NCBI RefSeq assembly: GCF_007859935.1
Contig: NZ_SJPO01000007.1
Span: forward strand, 1 to 64,000
Length of the DNA stretch: 64,000 nt
Origin: Posidoniimonas polymericola
GTDB lineage: Bacteria > Planctomycetota > Planctomycetia > Pirellulales > Lacipirellulaceae
Direction of reading: 5' to 3'
The notes beneath the pieces are model-generated. The model was not told the DNA's origin and searched no databases. It saw only the letters and a program-made list of their open reading frames with translations. Positions 17,387-26,041 of the stretch are shown here, one piece after another. Each line of letters opens with the position of its first letter. Position 1 is the first letter of the stretch. A program made the translations under genes and the position numbers.

Positions 17387-17419
17387 AGCAGGGACAATTG
17401 TTCCGCGAGCCGCGCTCGG

Positions 17420-18469
17420 CTACAGCGTCACCTCGTCGCCCGAGCTGCCGACGCGGATCGTCTTGCGGCCGAGGTCGTGGTAGGCCTCGACGCGGCGGAC
17501 GGTGCGGTTGCGGGCCCGCATCAGGATCGACGTCGTAACGGCGTGGTGGTTGCGGTAGCGGATGCCGGGCAGCATCGGCGAGTCGCTGATGCCGGTGGCC
17601 GCGAAGATGATGTGCTCGCCCGGCGCCATCGACTCGACGTCCCACACGCGGGCGAGGTCGTCGGGGGTGCAGCGGTGCTCGGCTTTGAGCGTGGCGAGCT
17701 CGTCGTCGGACTTGGGCCACATGCGGCAGAGCTGCTGGCCGCCGAGGCACTTGATGGCGGCCGCGGCGATCACCGCCTCCGGGCTGCCGCCGACGCCGAC
17801 GTACGCGTCGACGCCCGAGTCGGGCAGGCTCGGCGCGATCGCGGCCGCGACGTCGCCGTCGGGGATCAGGCGGACGCCGCAGCCGACCCCGCGGAGTTCG
17901 GTGATGATCGCCTCGTGGCGGGGGCGGTCGAGCACCACGACGACCAGGTCGCGGACCCGCTTGCGGAGCTGGCCGGCGACCGTGCTGAGCGTGGCCCGCA
18001 GCGGCGCGTCGAGGTCGACGTGCACGTCGGACTCGGCGACAATGGGTCCGACCGCCAGCTTCTGCATGTAGTGCGAGGGGATCGCCGGGAACAGGCCGGA
18101 TGGGTTGTCCTCGGGCCGCGTGCAGGTCGAGGCCGCGATCACCGAGATCGCGCCGGGCAGGCCCTTGGCGGTGAGCGTGGTGCCGTCGATCGGGTCGAGC
18201 GCGATGGCGGCGGGGATGTGGTCCTCGCCCCAGGCGCCGAGCCGCTCGCCGGTGAAGATGCCGGGCGCGTCGTCCTTGCGGCCCTCGCCGATGCGGACCA
18301 GGCCGCGGCACTCGATCAGCTCGAACATGCCGCGGATGGCGTCGGAGGCGGCGTAGTCGGCCGTGTTCTTGTCGCCCCGGCCGAAGTGCTTCCAGGCCGC
18401 GAGCGACGCGTTCTCGGTGCAGCGGACCAGGTCGAGGTCGATGGCGCGTTCTGGGTCGTGTCGGGGCAT
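17420..18469 (-). CDS. glpX: Class II fructose-1,6-bisphosphatase
   Basis: Protein of 349 residues. It hydrolyses fructose 1,6-bisphosphate to fructose 6-phosphate in gluconeogenesis. The metal-binding signature LDPIDGTT (residues 91-98) and the IGEGRKDDAPGIF segment (60-72) identify the GlpX/SEBP class, and GVGGSPEAVIAAAA is the conserved substrate-site stretch. Length and motifs are complete. The ATG at 18469 fits the family. The gene stands alone between a repeat-rich gap and the GNAT gene. Confidence 0.93.
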   Translation of the reverse strand: MPRHDPERAIDLDLVRCTENASLAAWKHFGRGDKNTADYAASDAIRGMFELIECRGLVRIGEGRKDDAPGIFTGERLGAWGEDHIPAAIALDPIDGTTLTAKGLPGAISVIAASTCTRPEDNPSGLFPAIPSHYMQKLAVGPIVAESDVHVDLDAPLRATLSTVAGQLRKRVRDLVVVVLDRPRHEAIITELRGVGCGVRLIPDGDVAAAIAPSLPDSGVDAYVGVGGSPEAVIAAAAIKCLGGQQLCRMWPKSDDELATLKAEHRCTPDDLARVWDVESMAPGEHIIFAATGISDSPMLPGIRYRNHHAVTTSILMRARNRTVRRVEAYHDLGRKTIRVGSSGDEVTL

Positions 18470-18721
18470 AGCACACCTGCGGGCCAGAAGAGAGGGAGAC
18501 GCTCCCGAGGGCGGCTCTACCAGAAGTATACGTCACGTGGGGCCGTAGCCACCGCAACGTGGTCCGCGGGAGGATGCAGAGTCGGTGAGAACAGAAGCGG
18601 AAAGGCAACCGGAGAGGGGAACGCCGCGCAGGGGCAGCAATCTTCCCCTTTCGGCATTCGCCTTTCCCCTTTGACACCTCGGCCCGGATCGGCCGGCAGC
18701 CACGCGATTCGGGCGAGTTGC
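18470..18721. repeat. Intergenic region with an imperfect inverted repeat
   Basis: 252 bp between two minus-strand genes. GGAAAGGC near 18599 with GAGAGGGGAA is mirrored imperfectly by TTCCCCTTTCGGCATTCGCC near 18652-18671 and CTTTCCCCTTT after it. No gene is seen. Confidence 0.45.
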
Positions 18722-19684
18722 CTACGCCGTGCCGCCCGGCTTGCGGAACACGACGCCGGTGTCGACCTGGGTGAAGTCCATGCCGCGGTAAAGGTTGAGC
18801 GCCGGCTCGTTGTCCTGCATGACGTGCGCCTCGAGCAGGGCGACGCCGCGCTTGCGGAGGGTCTTGAACGATTCATTCAGCAGGAACGAGGCGAGCTTGC
18901 GGCGGCGGTGCTCGGCCGGGACGTGGAGCTCGCGCAGGCCGGCGGTGCGGATCCCCCAGCGGGTGGCCAGCGGCTCGATGTCCCAGAACTCGACGCGGGC
19001 GAGCGTGTCGAGCGTCCGCCGTGGCGTGAGGCGGAACACCTGGCGGTCGGCGTCGGCCAGCCGGTTGGCGTCCCACCAGTTGGTGACTGCCGGCGAGAAG
19101 TTCTGCTGAAACTGGGTCTCGCGTTTGAGCAGCCGCTGCTCGCGCGAGACCGCGGGGCGGTGGCGGGAGAGCTCGTGGTGCAGGACCAGCGCGCGGGCGG
19201 CGACCTCGTAGCTGGACTGCTGGAAGGCGTCGGTCATCAGGCGGTCGGACTCGAGCACGCCGGAGAGCTCGCTGCCGCCGTACAGGCCGAGGTAGAAGCC
19301 GTCGAGCGGCCGCATGCCGCCGCCGTACAGCACCTTGGCCCCGCGGGACCGGAGGTACTCTTCGGAGGCCGCCAGGAGGTCGGCGATCAGCTCCGGGGAG
19401 CGCATGGTCGGCAGCGTCATCAGCATCTGGGTGGCGCCCATCGAGTAGTCGATGCTGCTGCCGTCGTCGCTGGGGCCGAAGCCGCCGTGCGCGAACCCGA
19501 TCGGCCGGCCGTTGCGGCACGCGACAATCATCCCCTCCGGGTCGAACGTCTGCTTGGAGAACAGCAGCTGCTCGAGCAACGGCGAAGAGACCGGCTGCAC
19601 CAAGCCCCGCTGGGGCGGCTGCCGATTCCATACCTCCGCGATGGCGGGGGGGTCCGAGTTTCTAAAACTGCGCAGTTGGAACAA
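18722..19684 (-). CDS. GNAT-family N-acetyltransferase
   Basis: Protein of 320 residues. The N-terminal part (1-150) has a degenerate GNAT fold, and the C-terminal half carries the recognisable acetyl-CoA region with LRELHVPAEHRRRKLASFLL, a variant of the V-x-P-x-x-R-x-x-x-L motif A, followed by EAHVMQDNEPALNLYRGMDF, the usual GNAT motif B. It therefore looks like a tandem GNAT with one functional domain. Members acetylate small molecules, peptides or antibiotics; the substrate cannot be read here. Probably monocistronic. Confidence 0.8.
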   Translation of the reverse strand: MFQLRSFRNSDPPAIAEVWNRQPPQRGLVQPVSSPLLEQLLFSKQTFDPEGMIVACRNGRPIGFAHGGFGPSDDGSSIDYSMGATQMLMTLPTMRSPELIADLLAASEEYLRSRGAKVLYGGGMRPLDGFYLGLYGGSELSGVLESDRLMTDAFQQSSYEVAARALVLHHELSRHRPAVSREQRLLKRETQFQQNFSPAVTNWWDANRLADADRQVFRLTPRRTLDTLARVEFWDIEPLATRWGIRTAGLRELHVPAEHRRRKLASFLLNESFKTLRKRGVALLEAHVMQDNEPALNLYRGMDFTQVDTGVVFRKPGGTA

Positions 19685-19710
19685 CGCGCTGCCGCGGAGT
19701 ATGAGTGCTT

Positions 19711-19794
19711 GAGTCGTGACAGGGCAGCCGTGAGTCGTGGCAGGGCAGCCGTGAGCCGTGACGGGGCAGCCGTGGGCCGTGACGGGGCAGCCTT
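19711..19794. repeat. Four tandem copies of a 21-bp repeat
   Basis: Units start at 19711, 19732, 19753 and 19774; the consensus is GAGTCGTGACAGGGCAGCCGT with a few substitutions per copy. There are no spacers, so this is a minisatellite-type tandem repeat. It lies between the GNAT start and the Rieske gene end. Confidence 0.9.
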
Positions 19795-19819
19795 GACGGG
19801 GCGGCTTCGCGTCGGCGCC

Positions 19820-20161
19820 TTAGGCCGGCGGATCGAGGCGTACCCATATCCTATCGCTACGGACCTGGACCGCAAAGGACGCCTGGCGGATGGTCTGGCT
19901 GAGCTGCTGGCGGCCGGTGCGGACATCGTACTGCCAGCCGTGCCAGGGGCAGGTCAGCGTGCAAGCCTCCAGCCGGCCCTTGCCGAGCGGGCCTCCCTGG
20001 TGGGCGCAGATCCCGTCCAGGGCCAACAGCTCGCCGTCGACATTGGCGACCGCCACGATCCGGTCGCCCGCGACCGCCTCGATTACCTCGCCGGGCGGGA
20101 GCTGGTGGGCGGGGCCGAGGTCGTGCCAGCCGGGGCCTGCGGTCTGCGGGTCGTCAGGCAT
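19820..20161 (-). CDS. Rieske [2Fe-2S] ferredoxin-like protein
   Basis: Protein of 113 residues with a single Rieske domain. The cluster ligands are Cys52 and His54 (ICAHQGGPL) and Cys71 and His74 (CPWHGWQYD), all present. Small cytoplasmic Rieske proteins carry electrons to oxygenases or nitrite-reductase-like enzymes; no such partner is encoded beside it. Its start overlaps the end of the acyltransferase gene by 8 bp, so they are cotranscribed. Confidence 0.93.
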   Translation of the reverse strand: MPDDPQTAGPGWHDLGPAHQLPPGEVIEAVAGDRIVAVANVDGELLALDGICAHQGGPLGKGRLEACTLTCPWHGWQYDVRTGRQQLSQTIRQASFAVQVRSDRIWVRLDPPA

Positions 20162-21170
20162 CGGCGGTGGTCCCTTGGGGGGCGGTTGTCTCGGTGGCGG
20201 CGGCCTGCCCTTGAGTTGAGGCCTGTTGGCTCAGGCGTTTCAGGGCGCGGGGCGGCGGCGTTCCCTTCCAGCGGCGGTGGACCCACCAGTACTGCTCGGG
20301 GGCCTTGAGGATCATCCGCTCGAGCTGGCCGGTGTACCACTCGGTCAGGGCCGGCACCGAACCGTAGGGGAAGCCCTCGGCGAGTGGGTCGACCTGGTCG
20401 GCGAGCTCGATCTCGAACTGCAGCGGGCCGCCGATGCGGCGGGTCGCCGTGACGAGGGTCGGCGCGTCGTACCCTAATGTGAACAGCGCTACGGCCTTGT
20501 GGGTCGACGCCGGCTTGCCAAAAAAGTTGACCCAGCACGCCTTGTCGCCGGCGGCCTGGTCGCCGAGCAGCGTCAGCGTGCCGCCGCTAGAGAGGAGCGT
20601 CTCGATCGCCTCGCGGCTGCCGTGCTTGGGGAGCATGTGCTGGCCGGTGCGGCCGCGGAAGTCGTTGACGAACCTGTCGACATAAGGATTGTCAAGCGAG
20701 CGGGCGACGGTGTGCGAGGGGAAGCCGAACAGCCCGAGCATGAACCCGCCGAACTCGAAGTTGCTGTAGTGGCCAGAGATGACCACCTTCGGCCGGTCCT
20801 GCAACAGCGTGGCGACAGTTTCGCGCATCTGCCTTACGCGGCAGTGCCGCCGCCAGGTGGTGCGGTGCACGGCGCGGGGGGCGTGGGCGATCTCGGCGAC
20901 CATCAGGAACAGGTGCCGCCACATCGCCTGGGCGACCACGCGGCGTTGTGCCGGGGTCGCTTCGGGCAGCGCGAGCGTCAGGTTCTCGTCGACCAGCCGG
21001 CGGCGGAAACCGAGCAGGCCGCCGACCAGCTTGCCGAGCATGTCGGCGGCCTGCTCGCACGCCGACAGCGGCAGCGCCTGGATCACCGCGATCACCACCC
21101 GCAGCACGGCGTACGCCGCGTAGTCGGCGGCGGCCTTGGTCACGGGCGGGCGGCTGGCGTGGGAGTTCAT
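20154..21170 (-). CDS. Lysophospholipid acyltransferase family (LpxL/HtrB-like) protein
   Basis: Protein of 338 residues. It has an N-terminal hydrophobic anchor (about 15-35) and the acyltransferase motif ISGHYSNFEFGG; the catalytic pair is His134 with Glu139 (HX4E rather than the commoner HX4D). GDQAAGDKACWVNFFG matches the GDQ block and PEQYWWVHRRWKG matches the end of LpxL-family proteins. LpxL/HtrB enzymes add secondary acyl chains to lipid A at the inner membrane. Whether the substrate here is lipid A or another lipid is inferred. It forms an overlapping pair with the Rieske gene. Confidence 0.85.
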   Translation of the reverse strand: MNSHASRPPVTKAAADYAAYAVLRVVIAVIQALPLSACEQAADMLGKLVGGLLGFRRRLVDENLTLALPEATPAQRRVVAQAMWRHLFLMVAEIAHAPRAVHRTTWRRHCRVRQMRETVATLLQDRPKVVISGHYSNFEFGGFMLGLFGFPSHTVARSLDNPYVDRFVNDFRGRTGQHMLPKHGSREAIETLLSSGGTLTLLGDQAAGDKACWVNFFGKPASTHKAVALFTLGYDAPTLVTATRRIGGPLQFEIELADQVDPLAEGFPYGSVPALTEWYTGQLERMILKAPEQYWWVHRRWKGTPPPRALKRLSQQASTQGQAAATETTAPQGTTADA

Positions 21171-21230
21171 TCCGCGATTGTGACAAAGACGCCGTTGGCC
21201 AGGAAGCGCGATTCGCGATTGCCGCGGCGG

Positions 21231-22274
21231 CTAGCCGAGCTTGACGGTCTTGCCGGTTTTGGCCGACTTGTAAATGGCCTCGATAATCGCGACGCTCTTG
21301 CGGCCCTCGTGCCCGTCAACCGCCGGCGTGCCGTCCTGCTGGATCGCCTTGACGAAGTCTTGGATCTGCAGGGCGTGGCCGTGGTGGCCAATGGCCGACG
21401 GGTCGGCGGCGCCGCCGCCGGTGCTCTTGGATTTTTTCATCTCGGCCAGGATCTTTTCGTCGGCCTTCAGACGCTTCGCGAAGTCCCAGGTCTTGAGGTC
21501 CTCCTCCTCGAGCACCGCGGTGCCGTGCGACCCGTGCAGCTCAATCCGCTTGAGGTAGCCGGGGTAGGCGGCGGTGGTGGCCTCGATCACGCCTAGCGCG
21601 CCGCTGGCGAAGCGGAGCGTCGCGACCGCGGTGTCCTCGACCTCGATCCGCTCGTGGGCCAGCGTGGCGGTTTGGGCCTGGATCTCGGCCACGGGACCCA
21701 TCAGCCACTGCAGCAGGTCGACCGTGTGGATCGCCTGGTTCATCAGGGCGCCGCCGCCGTCGAGCTTCCAGGTGCCCCGCCATGCGCCGCTGTCGTAGTA
21801 CTCCTGCGTGCGGAACCACTTGACGTAGGCGTCGCCGAGCGTGACGCGGCCAAAGCGGCCCTTGTCGATTGCACGCTTCATCTGGACCGACGAGCCGTGG
21901 AACCGCGACGGGAAGATCGCGGCGAGCTTCACACCCGCGGCCTCGCAGGCGGCGATCGCCTTGTCGCACCGCTTCGTGGTGACCTCCAGCGGCTTCTCGA
22001 CAATCACGTGCTTGTCCGCTTTGGCGGCGGCCACGGTCGGATCGAGGTGGGCGCCGCTCGGGGTGCCGATCGTCACCGCGTCGATGGACGGGTCGGCCAG
22101 CATCTGCTTGAGGTCGGCGTAGGCAGTGATCCCGAACTCGCCCGCTAGCCGCTCGGCGTTCGCCGGATTGCGGTCCACACAGCCAACCAGCTTGGCGCCC
22201 CGCACCTCGTTGATGGCGCGGGCGTGAAAGCGGCTGATCATGCCGCAACCGATGATTCCGAATCCGATAGGCAT
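21231..22274 (-). CDS. Gfo/Idh/MocA-family NAD(P)-dependent oxidoreductase
   Basis: Protein of 347 residues. The N-terminal Rossmann motif is GFGIIGCGMISRFHA (residues 4-18), the conserved EKPLEVT (about 93-99) holds the catalytic-site Lys, and the C-terminal alpha/beta domain has the WRGTWKLDGGGALMNQAIHTVDLLQW stretch with the family GGG and H-x-x-D pattern. These enzymes oxidise or reduce sugars and inositols. Planctomycetes carry many paralogues, and the substrate is unknown. The gene faces trmL divergently. Confidence 0.9.
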   Translation of the reverse strand: MPIGFGIIGCGMISRFHARAINEVRGAKLVGCVDRNPANAERLAGEFGITAYADLKQMLADPSIDAVTIGTPSGAHLDPTVAAAKADKHVIVEKPLEVTTKRCDKAIAACEAAGVKLAAIFPSRFHGSSVQMKRAIDKGRFGRVTLGDAYVKWFRTQEYYDSGAWRGTWKLDGGGALMNQAIHTVDLLQWLMGPVAEIQAQTATLAHERIEVEDTAVATLRFASGALGVIEATTAAYPGYLKRIELHGSHGTAVLEEEDLKTWDFAKRLKADEKILAEMKKSKSTGGGAADPSAIGHHGHALQIQDFVKAIQQDGTPAVDGHEGRKSVAIIEAIYKSAKTGKTVKLG

Positions 22275-22386
22275 AGCGTGCGGTGGGTACCAACAGGGGA
22301 TGAGTTCCAGGGGCTCGAGCGGCTAGTATAAAGGGGCCCCGTGCTGTGTTCTACCCGCCGGCCTCAACAACGACTTTCCCCTTGCT

Positions 22387-22881
22387 ATGCCCGATCCGAC
22401 TCCAGCGACCGACCCCTACGAGCCCCGGCTGCACGTGGTGCTGTACCAGCCCGAGATCCCCTACAACACCGGCAGCGTCGGCCGGACGTGCGTCGCGCTG
22501 GGGGCCAAGCTGTGGCTGGTCCGCCCGCTCGGTTTCCAGGTGGACCACCACAACCTCCGCCGGGCGGGGCTCGACTACTGGCAGCACCTGGCGTGGGAGG
22601 TTGTTGACGACTGGCGGGCGCTGACCGAGCGGCTGCCGTTCGAGCGGTTCTGGTGCTTCACCAAATTCGCCAAGCGGAACTACACCGACGCCCGATTCCA
22701 GGAGGGGGATGTGCTGCTGTTTGGCCGCGAATCCCAAGGGCTGCCGGAGGAGATCCGCACCGCGGCGGGCGACCGGGCCGTCTCGTTCCCGACCCGGTCC
22801 GAGGTGCGAAGCCTGAACCTGTCGAACTGTGTGGCCATTGCCGGGTACGAGGCGCTGCGGCAGTGGGAGTCGGCCGGTTAG
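22387..22881 (+). CDS. trmL: tRNA (cytidine(34)-2'-O)-methyltransferase
   Basis: Protein of 164 residues, a minimal SPOUT methyltransferase. The N-terminal VLYQPEIPYNTGSVGRTC motif, the central LLFGRESQGLPEEI and the C-terminal knot LNLSNCVAIAGYEALRQ are diagnostic for TrmL/YibK. It methylates the ribose of the wobble nucleotide in tRNA-Leu isoacceptors. The start ATG at 22387 gives the normal family length. Confidence 0.93.
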   Translation: MPDPTPATDPYEPRLHVVLYQPEIPYNTGSVGRTCVALGAKLWLVRPLGFQVDHHNLRRAGLDYWQHLAWEVVDDWRALTERLPFERFWCFTKFAKRNYTDARFQEGDVLLFGRESQGLPEEIRTAAGDRAVSFPTRSEVRSLNLSNCVAIAGYEALRQWESAG

Positions 22882-22982
22882 CGGACCCCGCGGCTATTTT
22901 CCCGGCGAGCGGCCTTTCCCTAGAGGGTACAATCACCTCCAATAGGTTGGTCTCGCTACAGGTCCCCATTCCCGTTGCCGCT

Positions 22983-23861
22983 ATGTCACTGGCTACCGAC
23001 TTCCAACACATCCTCACGCCCCAGGCTCCCATCGCCGAGCGGACCTGGTTCCGCACCGGCGGGGCCGCCGAGTTCTTCGCCGAGCCGCAGAGCGTCGAAC
23101 AGCTGCAGGAGCTGGTGAAGCGGTGCCACAGCGAGGGGCTCACCGTGCGGGTGCTCGGCGGCGGGTCGAATATCCTGATCCGTGACGAGGGGGTCGGCGG
23201 CATGGTGATCAGCCTCGCCGCACCCGCGTTTGCGGCGATCTCCGCCACCGGCACGTCGATCAAGGCGGGCGGCGGGGCGGTGCTGGCCGAGGTCATCAGC
23301 GAGTCGGTCCGCCGAGGCCTGGCGGGGCTCGACCCGCTGGTCGGCATCCCCGGCGTCGTGGGCGGGGCGCTGCACGGCAACGCCGGCTCGCGCGGCGGCG
23401 ACATCGGCCAGTGGACCTGCTCGGCCACGGTGATGACCCGCTCGGGCGAGATCGCCACACGGACCCGCGACGAGATGGTCTTCGCGTACCGCAAGAGCAG
23501 CCTCGATGAGCTCGTGATCATCGACGCCGAGTTCCAACTCGAGGAAGACAACCCCGAGCAGCTCACCAAACGCCTCCAGAAGCAGTGGATCATCAAAAAG
23601 GCGAGCCAGCCGATGGTCGACGAGCGGACCGGCAGCATCTTCAAGAACCCCCGCGGGATGAGCGCCGGCATGCTGATCGACCAGGCCGGGCTCCGCGGCG
23701 CGAGCGTCGGCGACGCCCGGGTTAGCGAGAAATACGCCAACTTCATCGTCGCGGGCGCCGGCGCCACTAGCACCGATGTCCTCAAGCTGATCGACACCGT
23801 CCGCAGCCGGGTGGCGGAGCGGCTCGGAGTCGAGCTGGAAACCGAGCTCGATATCTGGTAG
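22983..23861 (+). CDS. murB: UDP-N-acetylenolpyruvoylglucosamine reductase
   Basis: Protein of 292 residues. It uses FAD and NADPH to make UDP-MurNAc in peptidoglycan synthesis. Motifs: RTGGAAEFFAEP, VRVLGGGSNILIRDEG (FAD binding), PLVGIPGVVGGALHGNAG, FAYRKSS (substrate Tyr-Arg), GSIFKNP (catalytic Ser) and EKYANFIVAG. The length and the absence of the extra C-terminal domain mark it as type II MurB. The start ATG at 22983 was chosen over longer open frame. It is followed by the FtsQ-like gene, as in dcw clusters. Confidence 0.93.
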   Translation: MSLATDFQHILTPQAPIAERTWFRTGGAAEFFAEPQSVEQLQELVKRCHSEGLTVRVLGGGSNILIRDEGVGGMVISLAAPAFAAISATGTSIKAGGGAVLAEVISESVRRGLAGLDPLVGIPGVVGGALHGNAGSRGGDIGQWTCSATVMTRSGEIATRTRDEMVFAYRKSSLDELVIIDAEFQLEEDNPEQLTKRLQKQWIIKKASQPMVDERTGSIFKNPRGMSAGMLIDQAGLRGASVGDARVSEKYANFIVAGAGATSTDVLKLIDTVRSRVAERLGVELETELDIW

Positions 23862-23960
23862 ACACCCACCCGTGGCGCCTGTGTCAGGGCGGCGGCGGGC
23901 AGGAGGCCTGTCGCAGCGCACCGTTTTCTAGCGGCGCCACCTGATGCAGGGAGGCGCCCC

Positions 23961-24911
23961 GTGGCGGAGCCTAACAGCGGCAACCTGATCTCCGCCATTG
24001 TCACCTCGGTGGCTGCGCGCCGCCGCGTGCTGCTCGGCGGAGCCGTGCTGGTGGGTCTCGGTTGGGTCGGCTCGACCGCCTGGCGGGTCTCGCAGGGGCC
24101 GCTACGCAACAGCCCGCACTATCAAATCTCTGTCGAGTCGGTGCAGATCTCCCCGCCCCCACCATGGGTGCGGGTCGACATCCGCTCGACTGCCATCGAC
24201 CGCGCCGCCATGCAGGGCCCGCTCTCGGTCATCGACCCCGAGCAGAGCATCGCCCGTATCGCCCAGGCGTTCCGCGGCGAGCCGTGGGTCCGCAAGGTCA
24301 ACCGTGTCGAACTGCAGGCGCCCAACGGCGCCCGCGTCGACCTCCAGTGGCGTCAGCCGCTGGCGGTGGTCGAGCTCGCCACGGACGCCGGCCTCGTCCT
24401 CACGCCGCTCGACGCCGAGTCGGTCCGCCTCCCGTCCGCCGGGCTGCACGACGGCGAGCTCCGCCGGCTGCCCCGCATCACCCACATCCAAGACGCGCCG
24501 CCCGAGGGCGAGGCCTGGGCCAACCCGCAGGTCAACGGCGCCGTCGCGCTCATTAGCAGCCTTGGGCCCGCCTGGACCAGGCTCAGCCTGGCCGACGTGG
24601 TACCTAGCCGCATGCCCGAAATCCGCGGCGACCAGCAGTTCTACCAGTACGAGCTGCTGACCATCGGCGGCACGCGGATCTACTGGGGCGCCGCGCCCGG
24701 CGTCCCCGCGGACGAGCCAGCCTTCAATGCCAAGCTCACCACGCTGCAGCAGTTTGTCCAGCGCGAGCAGGTGCGGCTCGACTCGGACTACTCTCCTAAG
24801 ACCATCGACCTCCGCCACGGCTTCGACACGACCAAACGGATCGCGAAGAAAAACGACGGCAAGCGTACCGCCCAGGCGCCCGACGACCCGGACAGCGAGG
24901 TCGTTAAGTAG
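23961..24911 (+). CDS. FtsQ/DivIB-like cell division protein
   Basis: Protein of 316 residues with a GTG start after an AGGGAGG site. One transmembrane segment (about 22-42) leaves a short cytoplasmic tail; the external part has a POTRA-like region (SIARIAQAFRGEPWVRKVNRVELQ) followed by the FtsQ-type RQPLAVVEL strand. The position right after murB is typical of FtsQ/DivIB in dcw clusters. FtsQ links the divisome to peptidoglycan synthesis. Most planctomycetes lack FtsZ, so its role here may differ. Sequence conservation is weak; the call rests on topology plus synteny. Confidence 0.75.
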   Translation: MAEPNSGNLISAIVTSVAARRRVLLGGAVLVGLGWVGSTAWRVSQGPLRNSPHYQISVESVQISPPPPWVRVDIRSTAIDRAAMQGPLSVIDPEQSIARIAQAFRGEPWVRKVNRVELQAPNGARVDLQWRQPLAVVELATDAGLVLTPLDAESVRLPSAGLHDGELRRLPRITHIQDAPPEGEAWANPQVNGAVALISSLGPAWTRLSLADVVPSRMPEIRGDQQFYQYELLTIGGTRIYWGAAPGVPADEPAFNAKLTTLQQFVQREQVRLDSDYSPKTIDLRHGFDTTKRIAKKNDGKRTAQAPDDPDSEVVK

Positions 24912-24926
24912 GAATCGCCGCCGGGG

Positions 24927-25145
24927 CTAAACCGCTTCGGGATCGATATCGAGCGCAGCCGCGTCTTGGCGGCGGAGCTCTTCCTCGGCCGCGATCTGCT
25001 CGGCCAGCTCTTCGCGGACCACCGGCATGTTCGCCGGCGCCTCGATGCCGAGCCGCACGCCGCCCGGTCCGGCCTTGACCACGGTCACGACAACCTGGTC
25101 GCCAATCAGCAGACGCTCGCCAATTTTGCGGGAAAGGACTAACAC
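24927..25145 (-). CDS. csrA: Carbon storage regulator CsrA
   Basis: Protein of 72 residues. The GTG at 25145 gives the classic N terminus MLVLSRKIGERLLIGD after an AAGGA site; longer in-frame extensions do not match the family. The RNA-binding ends are intact: the first strand LVLSRK and the VRLGIEAPANMPVVREEL segment with the conserved Arg. CsrA dimers bind GGA motifs in mRNA leaders and change translation, often controlling motility and carbon flow. Its target mRNAs here are unknown. Confidence 0.95.
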   Translation of the reverse strand: MLVLSRKIGERLLIGDQVVVTVVKAGPGGVRLGIEAPANMPVVREELAEQIAAEEELRRQDAAALDIDPEAV

Positions 25146-25317
25146 CGGGGAGGGATCCTTGTGAGGGGCCGGCTTAAATCCATGCATGCCGGTTGACGAC
25201 AGCGTATCGACTGGTCGCGCAGAATGCAACGAGCCAAGGCCATCGAGTCAAGCGGAGTTTTCTGCCGAAACGACGCCCTACCGTTGGGTTTGGGTGGTTT
25301 AGGTTGTCTGGTGCGGA

Positions 25318-25914
25318 CTAGCTAGGCGGCGGCTCCTTTGCCAGACCGCTGATTGTCTTAAACGCTGCGGCGCTCGAGTCGACGCACCACTCGAACAGGG
25401 CAGCCTCGGTGGTGGTCGGCGTCACGCCGGCGGCCGTCATCCGCTGGAGCGCCGTCTGGTGGTCGACCGGACTCCGCGAGCCAACCGCGTCGACCGCCAG
25501 GTAGACGCGAAAACCGGCGGCCAGCAGGTCGAGCGCCGTCTGCTGCACGCAGACGTGGGTCTCGAAGCCGGCGAGCAGCACCCGGTGTCGGCCCGATGCT
25601 TGCCACGCGTCGAGCACGTCACCGCACTCGCGGCAGCTGAACATCCGCTTGGGGCTGGTCTGCTGATCTCCGCAGGCCGCGGCCAGGTGTCCGGCTAGTT
25701 CGGGGACGGTTGGGCCGAGTTTTTCGGGGTACTGCTCGGTCGCCGCGGCCGCCACGCCCGTCGCCGCTGCTCCCCGCAGTAGCCGGCCGCAGTTCCAAGT
25801 GATTCTTGCCGATTCGCCCACCGCCGGCGCCAACCGCTCCTGCACGTCGATCACGAGCAGGGCCGTATCGTCGACGTTCATCAGTTCTGGGCTGCGAGGC
25901 AGGGGAGCGGGCAT
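25318..25914 (-). CDS. Isochorismatase-like cysteine hydrolase
   Basis: Protein of 198 residues with the isochorismatase fold. The catalytic triad is visible: Asp in LLVIDVQERL, Lys in SPKRMFSC and Cys in ETHVCVQQTALDL. Members with the Cys include nicotinamidases and ureidohydrolases. This one most resembles the YcaC-like/uncharacterised cysteine hydrolases, so the substrate is not predicted. Minor alternative start at MNVDDTALL, 11 codons in. Confidence 0.88.
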   Translation of the reverse strand: MPAPLPRSPELMNVDDTALLVIDVQERLAPAVGESARITWNCGRLLRGAAATGVAAAATEQYPEKLGPTVPELAGHLAAACGDQQTSPKRMFSCRECGDVLDAWQASGRHRVLLAGFETHVCVQQTALDLLAAGFRVYLAVDAVGSRSPVDHQTALQRMTAAGVTPTTTEAALFEWCVDSSAAAFKTISGLAKEPPPS

Positions 25915-26041
25915 TCGATCGGTAGTTGGTTAAAGGGAGACCAGTTGCTCGAGGCTGGGGCTGTTAGAATAGTGCCCCAACGCCCCACCGCCAATTCACC
26001 ACCCCCGCGGTCATCCGCCGCAGAAGGCAGCACCCACACCT

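Larger units (their letters stand above)
16866..17419. repeat. Repeat-mosaic intergenic region
   Basis: 554 bp without a credible gene. It contains a 37-nt segment at about 17021-17057 that reappears inverted with about five mismatches near 26474-26510, an inverted pair CCGGTGGAAGCCGG/CCGGCTTCCGCCGG at about 17110-17176, and two TTTTGTCC palindromes (17224-17262 and 17341-17386). Promoters for the photolyase operon must lie at its left end. Confidence 0.65.

Noticed and set aside
19711..19794. CRISPR array
   Set aside because: The repeats are directly tandem with no spacers and there are no cas genes.
17321..20308. 995-residue plus-strand open frame
   Set aside because: It runs antisense across glpX, GNAT and Rieske genes, has no family similarity, and is explained by high GC content.
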